Of a stretch of 64,000 nt of DNA, positions 1 to 11,499 are shown in pieces (the first letter of the stretch is position 1; every line of letters begins with the position of its first letter). The position numbers and the translations under genes were made by a program. Under the pieces are notes generated by a model that worked only from the letters and a program-made list of their open reading frames with translations, did no database searches and was not told where the DNA came from. The stretch spans positions 1,818,001-1,882,000 of the forward strand of contig LR990068.1 in the NCBI GenBank assembly GCA_905147135.1, given 5' to 3'. This stretch comes from Blastobasis lacticolella. Its lineage: Eukaryota; Arthropoda; Insecta; Lepidoptera; Blastobasidae.

Positions 1-900
1 GTGTTTCCTTCCTACTTTCCTATCCCCCTCCTTTTTGACGATTGAAAGAGATATTTAATGTCCTAATCAATAAAGAAATTTTGAATTTTTGAATTTTCAA
101 ACTGGAATTGTCATACAAGCCAATTTTTCAATTTCTTGGAAATGGCCGATCCGATTACGATGAAACTTTGTAAGTCTGTTCAGACGACATTAAGCGAACT
201 GGTGCATACCTTTCCATTTTGATAACTAACCTTTTCATAAAATTACATCTGGTTAACGAGCCAAACCTGACGACAAATATAGTTAGGGACCCAAAATTTT
301 TTTTATGTCATACGGTAGGCAAACAGGCAAGCGAGCCACCTCATTGAAAGTGGTCAACACTGCCTATAGACTATGCCTATAGGCTGCCAAGACTGTTCAA
401 CCAGTCTCAGGGTCTCCAGCGGAAGACCTTGGCCAACCTCGCCGAACTAACGGTGTTGGGAGGCACTCCTAACGAACACTGATGGACAGCGGGAAGCGAC
501 TTTGTTATACTTACTATGTATCTACATACATATACATACATCATACAAATAGCATAAAACAAAGTCGCTTCCCGTCGTTTGTATCATAATCATAATCATT
601 TATTCAGTCATCACAGGTACATAAAGTTGGTAAGATAATAATGGTAGCGGCTCCATGATGCGCCTTAAAGCATACTAAATATTACTATTGTTTATAATAA
701 AATTAAAAAGAAAATTAAAATTAAATGTCTTAAGTTAAAATAATTAAATTACAATGACAAATAGTAATAATTCAAATGTACTAATTATTCCATAAAATGT
801 CCGGTAATAATAATTCAAATTTAATAGTTATTCCATAAAGTGTCAATAAAATATATCAATTTGAATTATTAAAATAATGTCATCGCCATCTACGCTTAGA
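1..900. other. Repeat debris, no gene seen
   Basis: A polyadenylated LINE tail at the left edge (AATCAATAAAGAAATTTTG), a LINE 3' end at 300-490, then AT-rich sequence. No homeodomain exon 3 of bsh is present here. Confidence 0.6.
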
Positions 901-984
901 TCTTTTAAAGTACGCAACGGATTTTAATGCGGTTTCCAACAATAGATAGAATGATTCAAGTGGAACGTTTATAAGCATGTGACG

Positions 985-1092
985 TTGATGAGTTTGGACA
1001 TATGGAGAGGATGGACGAAAGACGGCTTACGAAAGGTATTTACCATGCGAATTTATGGGGAATTGTCGGCAGAGGGTGCCAGAGGACATAAT
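985..1092 (+). mobile_element. LINE C-terminal fragment (GH-ERMDERRLTK type)
   Basis: HMERMDERRLTKGIYHANL is readable; same family as 41066-41430. Confidence 0.65.
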
Positions 1093-1584
1093 ACTAATCA
1101 ATTATACTACCTTCTCCAAAAACCTACCTAATTGACAAAAAAAGTTGGAAAAGCCCCTACCAAGTTTACTTAAACTCAAATATTTTCTAAACTACTCAAT
1201 CGATTTTAATGAAACAAAGCTAAGAACCATGTCAATTAAACTAGCTTTCAAATAGAGAAAACCGCATCCAAATCGGTCCATCCGTTCGGGAGCTACGATG
1301 GCATAGACAAATACACAAAGCCATAGAGCCACAGATACACATGTTAAACTTACAACATCCCTCTTTTTTCGTCGGGGTTTAGAAATGGTGTCGTATCAAA
1401 TGAAGAAGACATATTTTACAATGCTTCATTCAAACTAATCTGCACCTGTGCCAGCGTCGCTATGGTTGGCATTGGTATGATATTTCTAAATGGCAACACT
1501 TAGTTCAAGTTTTGGCCAATGGATCAGATACGTTTGTGGTACTGTTCGTTAAGTTGGCAAGCTCACCAGTTATATTTATTATCA

Positions 1585-1705
1585 ATTTTTTTTCATACCA
1601 CAAAGGTGGCAAACAAGCTTGCGGCCTGCCTGATAATAAGCAGTCACCGCAGCCTATGGACGTTTGCAATACCATGGGCATCACCCACACGTCAAATAGC
1701 ACATC
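1585..1705 (-). mobile_element. LINE 3' end
   Basis: CCACAAAGGTGGCAAACAAG, AAGCAGTCACCGCAGCCTAT; shared with 13570, 20650 and 47130. Confidence 0.65.
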
Positions 1706-1974
1706 GTAATACATAGTACAAAGCAAATTCGCTTCCCGCTGTCTATCTCACTGTATGTATGTATGTTCGCTTGTTTCTTTTAAACTACGGAACGGATTTT
1801 AGTGCAGTTTTCACTTATAGATTATAGAGTGATTCAAGAGGAAGGTAAGCAGTGAAAAAGGGTAGGTAGGGTTAGAGGAAAAGGGCAGGTAGTGTTAACG
1901 TAGGTGTACGAGAACGAAGTCACTCTGGGTCCAGTAGTCTTTATTTGCATATAGTATAAAACAATTTCACAACC

Positions 1975-2203
1975 CGTCGTCATCATCATCATCACAGCCC
2001 GTAACTGTTCACAGCAGGACTTAGGGCCTCTCCTAGGGAGATCGCAGTGTTTAAACATAACAATGGAAAGTACTGCTGCCCATTTTTCAGACTACGGAGA
2101 CTCTTGATCTTTAGCCTCGAAAACATTAGTCGCCTTGTACGACACCCATGAGTGTAAGGGGTTGGTGCTATTCTACTCTACCGGACACCACACGGCCAAG
2201 TCC
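1975..2203 (-). mobile_element. Element-beta copy
   Basis: Begins with the CATCATCATCATCACAGCCC end and finishes at ACACCACACGGCC. Confidence 0.82.
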
Positions 2204-2684
2204 CGTCGTCAGTCCCATTGTTTGTATGTTCGCTTGTATCTTTTAAACTTCGCAACGGATTTTGATGCGGTTTTCAACGATAGATAGAGTGATTCAAGAG
2301 GAGGGTTTATAGCGTAGGACAACTCGCGAACGAAGTAGTGGCGGGCCAGCTTGTCTTTTATATAAATATGACTACAGTATTTTAAAAAATACTAGTTTTT
2401 GCCCGAGACTTCATCCGCAATTCACACATACCCTATATCCATATACTTTACCCCCAGTAACCCTTTTTTTCTTGATTAAAAACCTTCTCCTTGAGTCACT
2501 CTATCCATTGTTGAAAACCGCATGAAAATCCCTTCAGTAGTTTTTGAGTTAAACGAAGTTATACAAACAGAAAATCAATTTTCATGTTATATAGATTTGA
2601 GTAAGTTACTGAGGCTGCCAAATCGACGTCTAGTTCACTGTAGCAGGATCACTAAGAAAACTGCATGTAAGTAAATGTCTCACC

Positions 2685-2737
2685 TATCAATTGAGGGTCA
2701 GAGAAGACAGTCTTGGCTTTCCATTGGCGGCAGTGGC
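2685..2737 (-). pseudogene. Decayed tandem copy of the bsh homeodomain exon
   Basis: The minus strand reads HCRQWKAKTVFSDPQLIG followed by a GTGAG donor, against HCRRRKARTVFSDPQLTG in the intact exon at 3039-3093. Differences include loss of two of the N-terminal-arm arginines, mostly C/T-type changes. The upstream part of the exon and its acceptor are missing. Flanking intron sequence is duplicated too (compare 2590-2680 with 2840-2925). Confidence 0.8.
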
Positions 2738-2920
2738 CATGTTTGTGGTACAGTATGTCCCTTTAGTTGGCAGGCTCACCGTTTACGTATCTAATCGCAC
2801 AAGTTTTATATAAATATGGCTACTGTGTTTTTTAAGATGTTTAAGCAAATATCTAAGGCTGCCATTTTGACGTCTAGTTAGCAGTCCCACTGAGAATACT
2901 GTATGCCAGAGCAAATGTTA

Positions 2921-3025
2921 TAGAGGTGGGCAACGCATTAGCGATACTCTTAGTGTTGCTAATGTCTATAGGCAGTGGTGACCACATCCCATCAGGTGCC
3001 TGATGCCTGTTTGCTTAACCTAAAA
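2921..3025 (+). mobile_element. LINE 3' end inserted beside bsh exon 2
   Basis: GTGGGCAACGCATTAGCGAT to ATCAGGTGCCTGATGCCTG. Begins 14 bp past the exon 2 donor, in the intron; absent from the duplicate at 2600-2690. Confidence 0.65.
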
Positions 3026-3038
3026 AAGTGAAACTCAC

Positions 3039-3146
3039 CAGTCAATTGAGGGTCCGAGAAGACAGTCCTGGCTTTCCGTCGGCGGCAGTGCTTCAGCGCG
3101 GACAGCGAGAGGTCCGACGGGGAGAAGAGTGTGTGGTACGGCACGC
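3039..3146 (-). CDS. bsh: bsh exon 2 (start of homeodomain)
   Basis: The exon of 108 nt follows a strong acceptor (TCTCTCTACCGCAG) and ends at a consensus GTGAGT donor inside the homeodomain after QLTG. It reads VPYHTLFSPSDLSLSALKH, then the basic arm RRRKARTVF. The open frame upstream of 3146 is intron, not coding. Confidence 0.87.
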
Positions 3147-6100
3147 CTGCGGTAGAGAGAGCAGGTTTAATCAGGTGGTAGGACTCTGCCAAGCCTGAGG
3201 AGTCCGTCTGGTTGAGTACCACCGCCGATAAGGTAGCCAGCGAAATTACAGGCATGAAGTATTTCATATTAGTCCTCACAGTGACAACGCACCTGCGGTT
3301 TTGCATTTTTGTTACCTGCTACCTAAATGAAAGAATCGTAGATGTTATGGGCGACAGTTACCACTAACCATCAGGTGGGCTGTCTGCTCGCATGTCACTA
3401 AGCAGCATAAAAAAAATAAAAGTGGGCGCTCAAGATCAAGACGACATGGCGCTCGTGGCCTAGTCGCAGGGCAGGTCCTTAGTGTGGGATGCGACCTGCG
3501 TGGATACGATTTATAGTAAATTTTCAGCGATTTGGATGATATTTTTTTTATATATTGTATATATTTTTGATTGTGTTTGTTTGGTTAAAATAAGGTTAAG
3601 TTAGTTCAATATAAATCTTGCCTATATCAAGAACATAATTCGTCATCATCACAGCCAGTACTTGGGATCACCCAGTGGTCGATGTCGTGTCGGACGTCCC
3701 AGGTATCGCTGGAGTGACGAAATGGAAAGAACTCGGAACTCGGCACTCCGGGCTGACGGTTGGCCGGAGATTTATTTATTTATTTATTTATTTATTATTG
3801 CAAGCATTATCATTACAGCTCAACCAATGCGATAATGTTGACGTCAATGTTAATTAATTTAATATTTGTCCTGATTTATATAATACTATTAATAAATAAA
3901 ATATAAAGTTACGTCGGACACAATACAATTTTTATCATTACCAAGATTATTAACTAATTAATTACTTATTCTATATTATCTATATTCCACATTGCACACT
4001 TGCAATTACTGTCTCGTTAAATTTTTGAATTGAACAGTGGAACAAATCAACCGATTTTCCTGCTTCGTTTATTATTCTCAGTGCTGTTGTAATCGGGGCG
4101 TTCAAAAGCAAGTTGGTTCTGCACTGCGGGGTAGCAAATGTCCCGTCTCTACAATTCCTAAATTCCTAAATTCCATCTCCAAAAGAGATGGCATAAGATA
4201 GAATGGAATGGAGCTTCTTAGTATCGAAGGCCAAGGAGTCATTTTGGGTCGCTGCGTCATCGTAGTACCTAAGTAAATATCACAGCCGATAGCAATCCAA
4301 GACTTAAGGCCTCTCTCACGAAAAGGGAGGTTGTTATATAATCTCCACGATTGGCAGGCGGGTTGGAGATCGCAGTGTTGTAAATGTAACAATGGAAAAC
4401 GCTGCTGTCCATTTTCCAGCCTACGGAGACTCTAGATTGTTTGCCTCGAAAAATTAGTCGCCTTATACGACACCCACGAGTGTAAGGGGTTGGTGCTATT
4501 CTACTCTGCCAAGAATTTAAATAACGGTAACTTTAAAAAATATCGAATAAAATTCTTTTAAAAGGAAGACCAAGAAATACATTCGCTGATCAGATCAGTG
4601 AGATCAAAGCTGAGGTCCGAAGTGGCAAGAATAAAAGGATATTATGGATAATTAACACTTTGTGTTGTGACTTCGTGATGGAACTTCATTATTATGAATT
4701 AAGTCTCCTTTTATACACTAGTTTCACTTTATTATACAAATGAATTTTATTGAAATGCAACCGGTTATTATGATGAGAAGTGTGGATATATGCTAGGCTA
4801 GGGAATTGTCAAGACAGAGCTCAGTGCGGTCCATAGTCTAGGCCTGCCTCACCTGTGGGACGAATGTGTGAGCTTAATATATTTAAGCAAAGGTCTTAGA
4901 CCATAAAGCTATCCAAGATCATTGTATGTATGTCAAAAGTGACTTTAATGTGGCTGAGAAGCGAAACTGTACGGGGAATGTAAGGCACTCCAGTTTGTTT
5001 CACTTCTAGAACCCACAAAAGAAGATATATAAAAATACTATCACTAAGAAACTTTGAAGAGCAGCCTCTGTACACTTTCAAGGCCAAACTGAGCAGGCTT
5101 TATTTGTGGACAGGCTCTGTACGATTATATGGCACATCAGCGTGGTAACGCTGCATAAACTTTTATTATACAGGATGGCTTCAGTCTCTGAACAAAGACA
5201 AAAACTATTGGTTGCTACTTAGATTGTAATAGCTACTTCGCGTAAGGTAGTTCGTGTTCTAGGTCGATTCCCTGGCTGCAGCCAATGATTCAACTAACGC
5301 ACCTCTTCTACTAATCATCATCACAGACCACAAACAGTCCACTGCAGGACTAAGGGTCTCTCCCACGAAAAGGGAGGTTATTGCCGTAATCTCCACGCTC
5401 CAGGCGGGTTGGAGATCGCAGTATTATAAACATAACAATGGAAAACGCTGCTGCCCATTTTCCAGCCTACGGAGACTTAGATTTATTCCTCTAAACATTA
5501 GTCGCCTTGTACGACACCCGCGAGTGTAAGGGGTTGGTGCTATTCTACTCTGCCGGACACCACACGGCCTCCTACTAATACTAACCATAAAAATGCGAAA
5601 TCTTAAAAGAATTGACGTTCGTCTCTTTCATGGACTAAAGGATAAATAAAAAATAATAATCTGGGCGTTAATGTCCCGATTGACCTCTCGCGCACGAGGG
5701 CCCGGGGTCCTCCTTGACCATGATCCCAGATTTGGCAGGTCAGGTAATTACAGTGGAGCGACTGCCATCTGGCCTCCATGACCCTGCTACCAGGGGAACC
5801 TGACCAGATTGGATCCTGGTTACACATCCAGTCGCCTGAATGTGCAGGTTTCATCACGATGTTTTCCCTCGCCGTAAGAGTATCGGTTAGTATTCAACTA
5901 ATGTACATAACTCGGATAACAGTCATTGGTACATGGCCGGAGTGGGACTCGAACCCGGGACCTCTGGCTTACGAGTCGTATACTTTTACCGCTCGGCCAC
6001 CGACGCTCTCCTCACGGACTAAAGGATGAACTAGGTATTTTGTTAAAAATGTTGCACTTCCCAGAATAACACTACTTCGGCTATAATTTATCCCAAAATA

Positions 6101-8947
6101 AAGTGTAATTCTCAAAGTACGGCATGGCCGAATTTTACCGCAAATTATGACGATAGCAGTTAGTAATACATTACATAGCTAATACCATGTGGTCACACGT
6201 TGGTGCATAGAGAGTCGGTAGTCTAATGGTTAATTAGGGGTCCGACTTGTATCCCGTGGTACCCGGTACGAAACTTAGTACCTCCATGTATCAATAACTT
6301 TGACTTTTCTGTAATTGTAATTCTGTAGTTGTAATGAAACACTATCACCACCGATTTAGGCGCGATTCCTGTTCGGGTGCTACGCGGTGACCAGGTGGCC
6401 GCGACGCGTACGCGGTTTGTAAGTGGCAACATATAAACGCTTGCTGAACTCATCGGCTGCGTTATAGCTAGCGGGTCTGACTCGTAAAGCAAAGGGTACC
6501 GGGTTCGATCTCTAGTGCCGCCATGACTTTTTCTGAGTTTCAATCTGGTTAGGTATTCCCCTGTTAACAGGTTCACGGTGGTCAGATGGTAGTCAATCTA
6601 CTGTAATTATCTGATCTACAATATCCTGGATCATGATCTAAGTGGAACCCGAGCCCTCGTGCGGCAGAGCATAACCGGGACATTAACGCCAAGATGATTA
6701 TACTAAGGACACCACAATACCAATTCATCATCACAGCCCGTAACAGTCCACTGCAGGACTTAGGGCCTCTTCCACAAAAAGGGAGGTTATTGCCATAATC
6801 TCCACGCTTGGCAGGCGGGTTGGAGATCGCAGTGTTATAATATAACAATGGAAAATGCTGCTGCCCATTTTCCAGTCTACGGAGGACGGATCTTTTGCCT
6901 CGAAAACATTAGTCGCGTTGTACGACACCCGCGAGTGTAAGGGGTTGGTGCTATTCTACTCTGCTGGATACCACACGGCTGATTAGTTACCAATTAGTTC
7001 CATATATTTTCCTACTTAGTCTTTCTCTTTTTTTAAGTGTTTAGGCAGTAGTGTTGTTGAGTGTGCCAGTAGATTGTTATGTTCAGTTCCTTGTTCTCTC
7101 TCTCCTATTATACTATAAATTTCGGTCTGTGAATGTTTGATATACTAAATTAATTACTGTTACTTTTAGTCTGTTCTATGTTGTAATATTTGGTAATTGC
7201 TCTCTGGTTGACTGGTAGCAAAAGCTTTAAGTCCGCCATTGTATAAATAGTCAAATAACCAATGAAAACGTCAATCAACTTACCCCAATATGAATTAAAG
7301 CCAAGATGACCATAAGATCTTTGTATTCTAGAATATTTATTAATCCTCTCTAAATGTACAAACAATGCTTTTATAAAACAAAAATATAATCATCTTGCCG
7401 TCTATTGACGGTTATGCTGATGGTTATGCTTGGTTCCTTATACGTTTTTGTTTTGCGGTTGTGGTTTTGCGGATACATATGGTTATTACATAATGTTTTA
7501 AACTATTGCGGTTATTATTACACATTTTAAGAAAAAAAAGAAAGAAAGAAAATATTTATTACAAAGGACGCCACGACATAATAATTTACATTTAACACAA
7601 AAAAAAAGAGTACATAAAACACGGAGACAATTATAGGGTTCCCAGTGGCATTTTTCGTGAGCATTCAGCGTAAATGGACCCTCCTCAGCATAATGTTATG
7701 GCCGTCAATAATCGTAATGTTTAAGGTACTCGTCAACAAAGGTACGTGGTAGGAAACCCGGAACATACCCTTAAAATGCATATGGTTATTCTTTCGCGCG
7801 CGCCACGTGATGCAGGATTTGACAGATCAGCAGGTAATTAAAGGGAAGCGATTGCCCCATGATCTCCGTGGCCCTGTTAATAGGGGAATATTGGAATATT
7901 CAATCGCCTAAATGTGCAGGCTTCCTCACGATGATGACCCTCAGCACAGGACAATGATACTGCCCTCACCGTACGAGCATCGATTAGGTAAAGATATAGC
8001 TCAGAAAAAGTTATTGATTGGATTGTTAACAAAGAGATTGGAAAGTTAGCTACTTTCTTGCCAGTCTATGAAGGTAACTTTCCAATCTCTTTGGATTTTT
8101 AATTTGAGTACAACTGACAGATATGATGAGTTTACCAGCGGGGCTATTGGCTAACTCAGTTGACAACTGTATTTGACATTAGATAATTCTAAACCACGTC
8201 ATCTACGTTGAAAACTGGCAATAGCGACTACCAAATTAGAGTAGTGTCAGATTTTTTTATGTCAAATTCAGTTGTCCACTGAGATAGCCGATAGGCCCTC
8301 AGAACTTCTCGTTGATCCAGTTGAATATTCGAACAAGGAAAAGGCTACACCTGTGTAGATCAAAGAAACTGACGCTTTCTAGCACAGTACCTGTTTAGCC
8401 TTATATTTGTTCGACCGTAAAAGCACGTAAGTATAGACATGGTTTACAATAAATCACTTAGAGTACACTAGCTTGCCCGCAACTTCGTCCATAAAGTCCA
8501 TTATTTACATTCCTGGCCCTTTCCCGAAGGGACCACAAGGCCACCACATTGAATTTCGGGATAAATTACAGCCTTCGTGCTATTGTAGCTAATAGGTACT
8601 ACATTTTGCTTGTAATAAAATTGATAGTACTCACTTTGCGATAATAAGTAAGGCGTATCCATGGCCTTGTAATTCGGTGTGTGAAGGTAGGCCCCTAAGG
8701 CGCCCATAACTTGCAAATAAGATCCTTCTCTTGGCGGGAAAACAGCTCGGACGTCATTCCTCACGTCACTAGGCATTGGATAGTAAGGTTTCTCTTGCCT
8801 TTCGTATTCAAACCTCCTTGGTTCACTGACAGGGGCTTTGAAATTTCTATTCTGACCTCGGTATAAAATGTCTTCGATGAGAAAGGAGGTTTTAGAACTT
8901 TCTTGACGATTCTCCGTGGGAGTGTCGCTTCGTGTTTCTTGTTCCAT
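3039..8947 (-). CDS. bsh: Brain-specific homeobox protein (bsh/BSX family), 5' two exons, partial
   Basis: Homeodomain transcription factor of the NK-like bsh/BSX family, acting in the nucleus; in flies it is a neural identity gene (family knowledge). Model: exon 1 8947..8509, exon 2 3146..3039, the rest beyond the left edge. Exon 1 has the N-terminal engrailed-homology-like motif TSFLIEDILYR, which BSX proteins also carry near their start, and a Tyr/Pro-rich linker. Exon 2 ends in the homeodomain N-terminal arm and helix 1 start, HCRRRKARTVFSDPQLTG, close to vertebrate BSX. Splice phases agree (1 to 1, then donor phase 1). The recognition helix is not in this window, so the gene must continue to the left. 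The start at 8947 is the first ATG of an open exon of 146 codons. The 5.4-kb intron is full of transposons. Identity is from recalled family motifs; a related NK homeobox is the only serious alternative. Confidence 0.85.
3425..3520 (+). mobile_element. Fragment of the 32400 retroelement
   Basis: [19 protein letters not shown] is readable with one stop. Confidence 0.6.
4270..4508 (-). mobile_element. Element-beta copy, divergent
   Basis: Retains GCGGGTTGGAGATCGCAGTG and CGCCTTATACGACACCCACG; microsatellite end degraded. Confidence 0.75.
4560..4885 (+). mobile_element. LINE 3' fragment
   Basis: Shares CTGAGGTCCGAAGTGGCAAG and GTGGATATATGC with 41066-41430 and, inverted, 51270-51450; interrupted by 4640-4780. 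Confidence 0.7.
5316..5569 (-). mobile_element. Element-beta copy
   Basis: Full length, ends ACCACACGGCC, immediately left of a SINE-alpha. Confidence 0.82.
5661..6008 (-). mobile_element. SINE-alpha, near full length
   Basis: Reading the minus strand: GGCCGAGCGGTAAAAGTA-type A box, GGTTCGAGTCCC B box, GTACCAATGACTG, the body with TGATGAAACCTGCACATTCA, and a tail with GGGACATTAACGCC. The A and B boxes indicate a pol III tRNA-derived origin; this is the reference copy for the family here. Confidence 0.88.
6450..6697 (+). mobile_element. SINE-alpha, internally deleted
   Basis: Head with GTACCGGGTTCGATCTC joined directly to the distal body (GGTCAGATGGTAGTC) and tail AACGCCAAGATGA. A second, weak head-like segment sits at 6211-6300. 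Confidence 0.75.
6726..6980 (-). mobile_element. Element-beta copy
   Basis: Full length, follows a SINE-alpha tail; in bsh intron 1. Confidence 0.82.
7535..7662 (-). mobile_element. LINE 3' end, paired with 43275-43410
   Basis: GAAAGAAAGAAAATATTTATT to GGGTTCCCAGTGGCATTTT. Confidence 0.7.
7812..8015 (-). mobile_element. SINE-alpha, truncated
   Basis: Body only; ends in the motif adjoining the tRNA head and runs into a perfect hairpin at 8031-8092. Confidence 0.65.
8031..8092. repeat. Perfect 18-bp hairpin in bsh intron 1
   Basis: AAAGAGATTGGAAAGTTA and its exact complement, 26-nt loop, at the end of a truncated SINE-alpha. Confidence 0.85.
8136..8298 (-). mobile_element. TIR element M2 (about 160 bp) in bsh intron 1
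   Basis: Ends are imperfect inverted repeats: GGGGCTATTGGCTAACTCAG and, inverted, GGGCCTATCGGCTATCTCAG. The second copy lies at 16266-16428 in the opposite orientation. Confidence 0.85.
8509..8947 (-). CDS. bsh: bsh exon 1 (eh1-like repression motif)
   Basis: Open exon of 439 nt from ATG to a GTAAAT donor, ending in phase 1. Residues 20-30 are the TSFLIEDILYR motif. In homeobox repressors this class of motif recruits Groucho/TLE (established for eh1 motifs; inferred here). The remainder is a Tyr-rich linker with no domain that I recognise. Confidence 0.85.
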
Positions 8948-9499
8948 TTTTTAAATTTGAATTTATTGGAAGCGGGTTTCAAATGTTTGTGTTGATAAGA
9001 ATTTGGGTTCTTGTTTCTGATTGTTTTGCGTGCATGACTGTTTTTACGTAGCTGTTGGGTTTATTGTTTGGGGATGTAGCTTTAGGTATTAGATTGTTAG
9101 GAAATTATTATTTGGTACGTCGATTTTTTTTTTGTTTTTCGCACTATAGTCACATCACTATCACACACATCACATCATCATTTTGTATACTATTTATTGT
9201 GTACAATAACATGAAAAATAAATAAATAAATAAATCACTCACGTTTCAATCAAATATCTTTCATTGCACATTAAAATCAAATGGGAACAATGTCAATTAA
9301 ATATCGATGGATTTATCTCTGGCAACCGCAGAAAATCTACACAAAAATTCAAACATCCAATAGAATTATTTTCGATATTCTTCCAAAAAGCAAACTCCGA
9401 AAACACTTTGCATCACTTCAAAACCCATAAAAGTACAACAGCCCCGAATCCTAGGCACCAAAATAAAAAAAAACAACCGCAGAACCACAGATTATAACC

Positions 9500-9730
9500 G
9501 ATTAGTTTGAATAATGGCCAGTAATGTCGGTGGATGGTCGAAAATGCGTCGTTGTCGCCAGTTTGCGTTAAACTGAACCTAGGGGTGGTTCAGGGGTGCT
9601 GTCGAGGGGTGGGGTAGCACCGCCCCCTAAGGGGAGGGATAAGCACCCCATCTGTTTAAGCTGTGGGGTCGCTGCGGGTGAAAAGCGGAGGTTTTTCGCG
9701 GAATAATTCCACGGGTATTTTTTTTCGGTT
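9500..9730. promoter_or_regulatory. GC- and G-run-rich block upstream of bsh
   Basis: Non-repetitive, with G/C runs (AGGGGTGGTTCAGGGGTG, CACCGCCCCCTAAGGGG), 550-790 bp upstream of the bsh start codon. Position and base composition suggest promoter or proximal regulatory DNA; inferred only. Confidence 0.3.
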
Positions 9731-9779
9731 GCGTAGGTATAGCACGGGAGTTCCGTTTTAAATTCATATAGGGGTAGCT

Positions 9780-10110
9780 TTGACGGAATACGTTCGCGAA
9801 CTCCACGTGAATGAAATGAAAATGCTGCTGTGGATGTGCGGAGTTACGCGGCTTGATCGAGTATGTAACGAATACATCCGTGGTAGCCGTGGCGTGAGGG
9901 ATATCGCAGATAAGATTGAGGAGGCTCTCCTGCGCTGGTTTGGTCACGTGTTGCGTAAGCCTCAGGGATACGTGGAAAATAGGTGCATGAACCTGCCGGT
10001 ATCAGGAAAGAGGCCCCGTGGGCGACCCAAGAAGCGAAGGATTGACATCGCTGAGTCGGATGCGAGAGCCAACGGCTTACGACATAAGCGGTTTGATCAA
10101 TGGAAAAAAA
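9780..10110 (+). mobile_element. RTE-like LINE, C-terminal ORF fragment
   Basis: Encodes MLLWMCGVTRLDRVCNEYIR, LLRWFGHVLRKP and RPRGRPKKRRIDIAESDARA, the typical end of insect endonuclease/reverse-transcriptase proteins. 5'-truncated, no catalytic part. Confidence 0.85.
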
Positions 10111-10372
10111 CTTGTATGCCATTATTATATATTATCTATGGCCTTCGTAACGGCTGGACAGATTTTGATGAAATTTTCAGGGAATCTTCATATTAACCCA
10201 ACGGGTGGCCCTGTGATGTTTGGTAGCGATCGGATCAACAGAAAAAGGAAAGGTTAGGGTTTAGTAGGGTTTTATGTAAAATCTATGAAGAAAAGGATAG
10301 GAGAATAGGTAGGAGTTGGGTACGGATAAGGTAGGGAAATAAATAATAGCAATCTTCAGTAGAAACTCCTTG

Positions 10373-10465
10373 TAGATATGTCGACTTATGTTTTCGAGGC
10401 AAAAGATCTAAGAATCTCCGTAGGCTGGAAAATGGGCAGCAGCGTTTTCCATCGTCATATGGAAC
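10373..10465 (+). mobile_element. Element-beta fragment
   Basis: Only the middle: TTTTCGAGGCAAAAGATC to AGCAGCGTTTTCCATCG. Confidence 0.7.
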
Positions 10466-10635
10466 TCGAGCTCGTTGCGGTGCCAAAGTTCGATAACCCT
10501 CAAAGTATAAAACGGTTACCCATCCAGTTCCCGACTCTACCCGCGTTGCTTAACTTTGGTTATCGGTCTCGCAAGTACTGGCAGCGGCCAATAGACTATG
10601 GTAGCTTCGTGAACATCATATCTAACATAATTGTC

Positions 10636-10800
10636 TTAGCGCTTATCCCGGCCTCTGCCAGCGTCCGGTTTCCTACTCATTCTTCTCCACTTCGCCCGGT
10701 CTTCGGCATCCTTGCGTCGTAAGCCGTTGGCTCTCGCATTCGACTCAGCGATGTCAATCCATCGCTTCGTGGACATCATATCAATAATAGAACCACGATA
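10636..10800 (-). mobile_element. RTE-like LINE fragment
   Basis: KRWIDIAESNARANGLRRKD and RAKWRRMSRKPDAGRG: the same protein end as 9780-10110 in inverse orientation. Confidence 0.8.
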
Positions 10801-11480
10801 CGTCCGTCTTGACTGACAGTAGTAAAAATTATAAAAGGTGGATATGGCGATAATCTGGGGATAATCTGTCCTTGTCAGTCTTTCTTGTAAACATTCAGTT
10901 ATTTGGTCACTATTAGCTTGAACTTGTACTTTTAGTTTGTCTAAATTATTAATCATGCTGAAAATTATCTCCCGCACTACCTTTTTAATTGTTTTGCCAT
11001 TATCAAATAATATTTTTCATAACTCAAGAAAATAAACAATCCTACAGAAATAAAATCGTATGTTATGACTATTATGAATGACGTTCTATGACGTTTAAAA
11101 AACTTAGCATAAGTGGCCATACAGTGATTTTTTTTTATACGCGATTCGGACTTAGCTTGGTCTTATTCTATATAGAGAGATATTTATAATGTCTGTCTGT
11201 CCCTCATTGTGCTCATACCGTTGCCCCCAGTGGGTGGTAGTTATATTATTTCAAGATGAGCCCCAAATCCGGGCCCCAAAAGGATGATCGTTGTTGAGCC
11301 GTTTCGACGTGGATTTAGAGGTTTTGATGGTTTACTTAATTAATTATGCTTTTAAAAGTTGAACCAGTCGATACTAGTTTCTCTCTAGTTTCTAGTAGTC
11401 GATCTTTATACTAGTTTCGACGTAAACGCAAATACGATAGTAAAGTAAAATCGAAGCAAAACTTACACTCAGCCCTCTGT
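10800..11480. other. Intergenic, nothing recognised
   Basis: AT-rich sequence without open frames, clear repeats or RNA genes. Confidence 0.5.
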
Positions 11481-11499
11481 ACTTTAAGTTAGTTTTTCT

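Noticed and set aside
9780..10196. 138-codon frame as a host gene
   Set aside because: It matches the C-terminal end of RTE-like LINE proteins and has no start context or catalytic domain.
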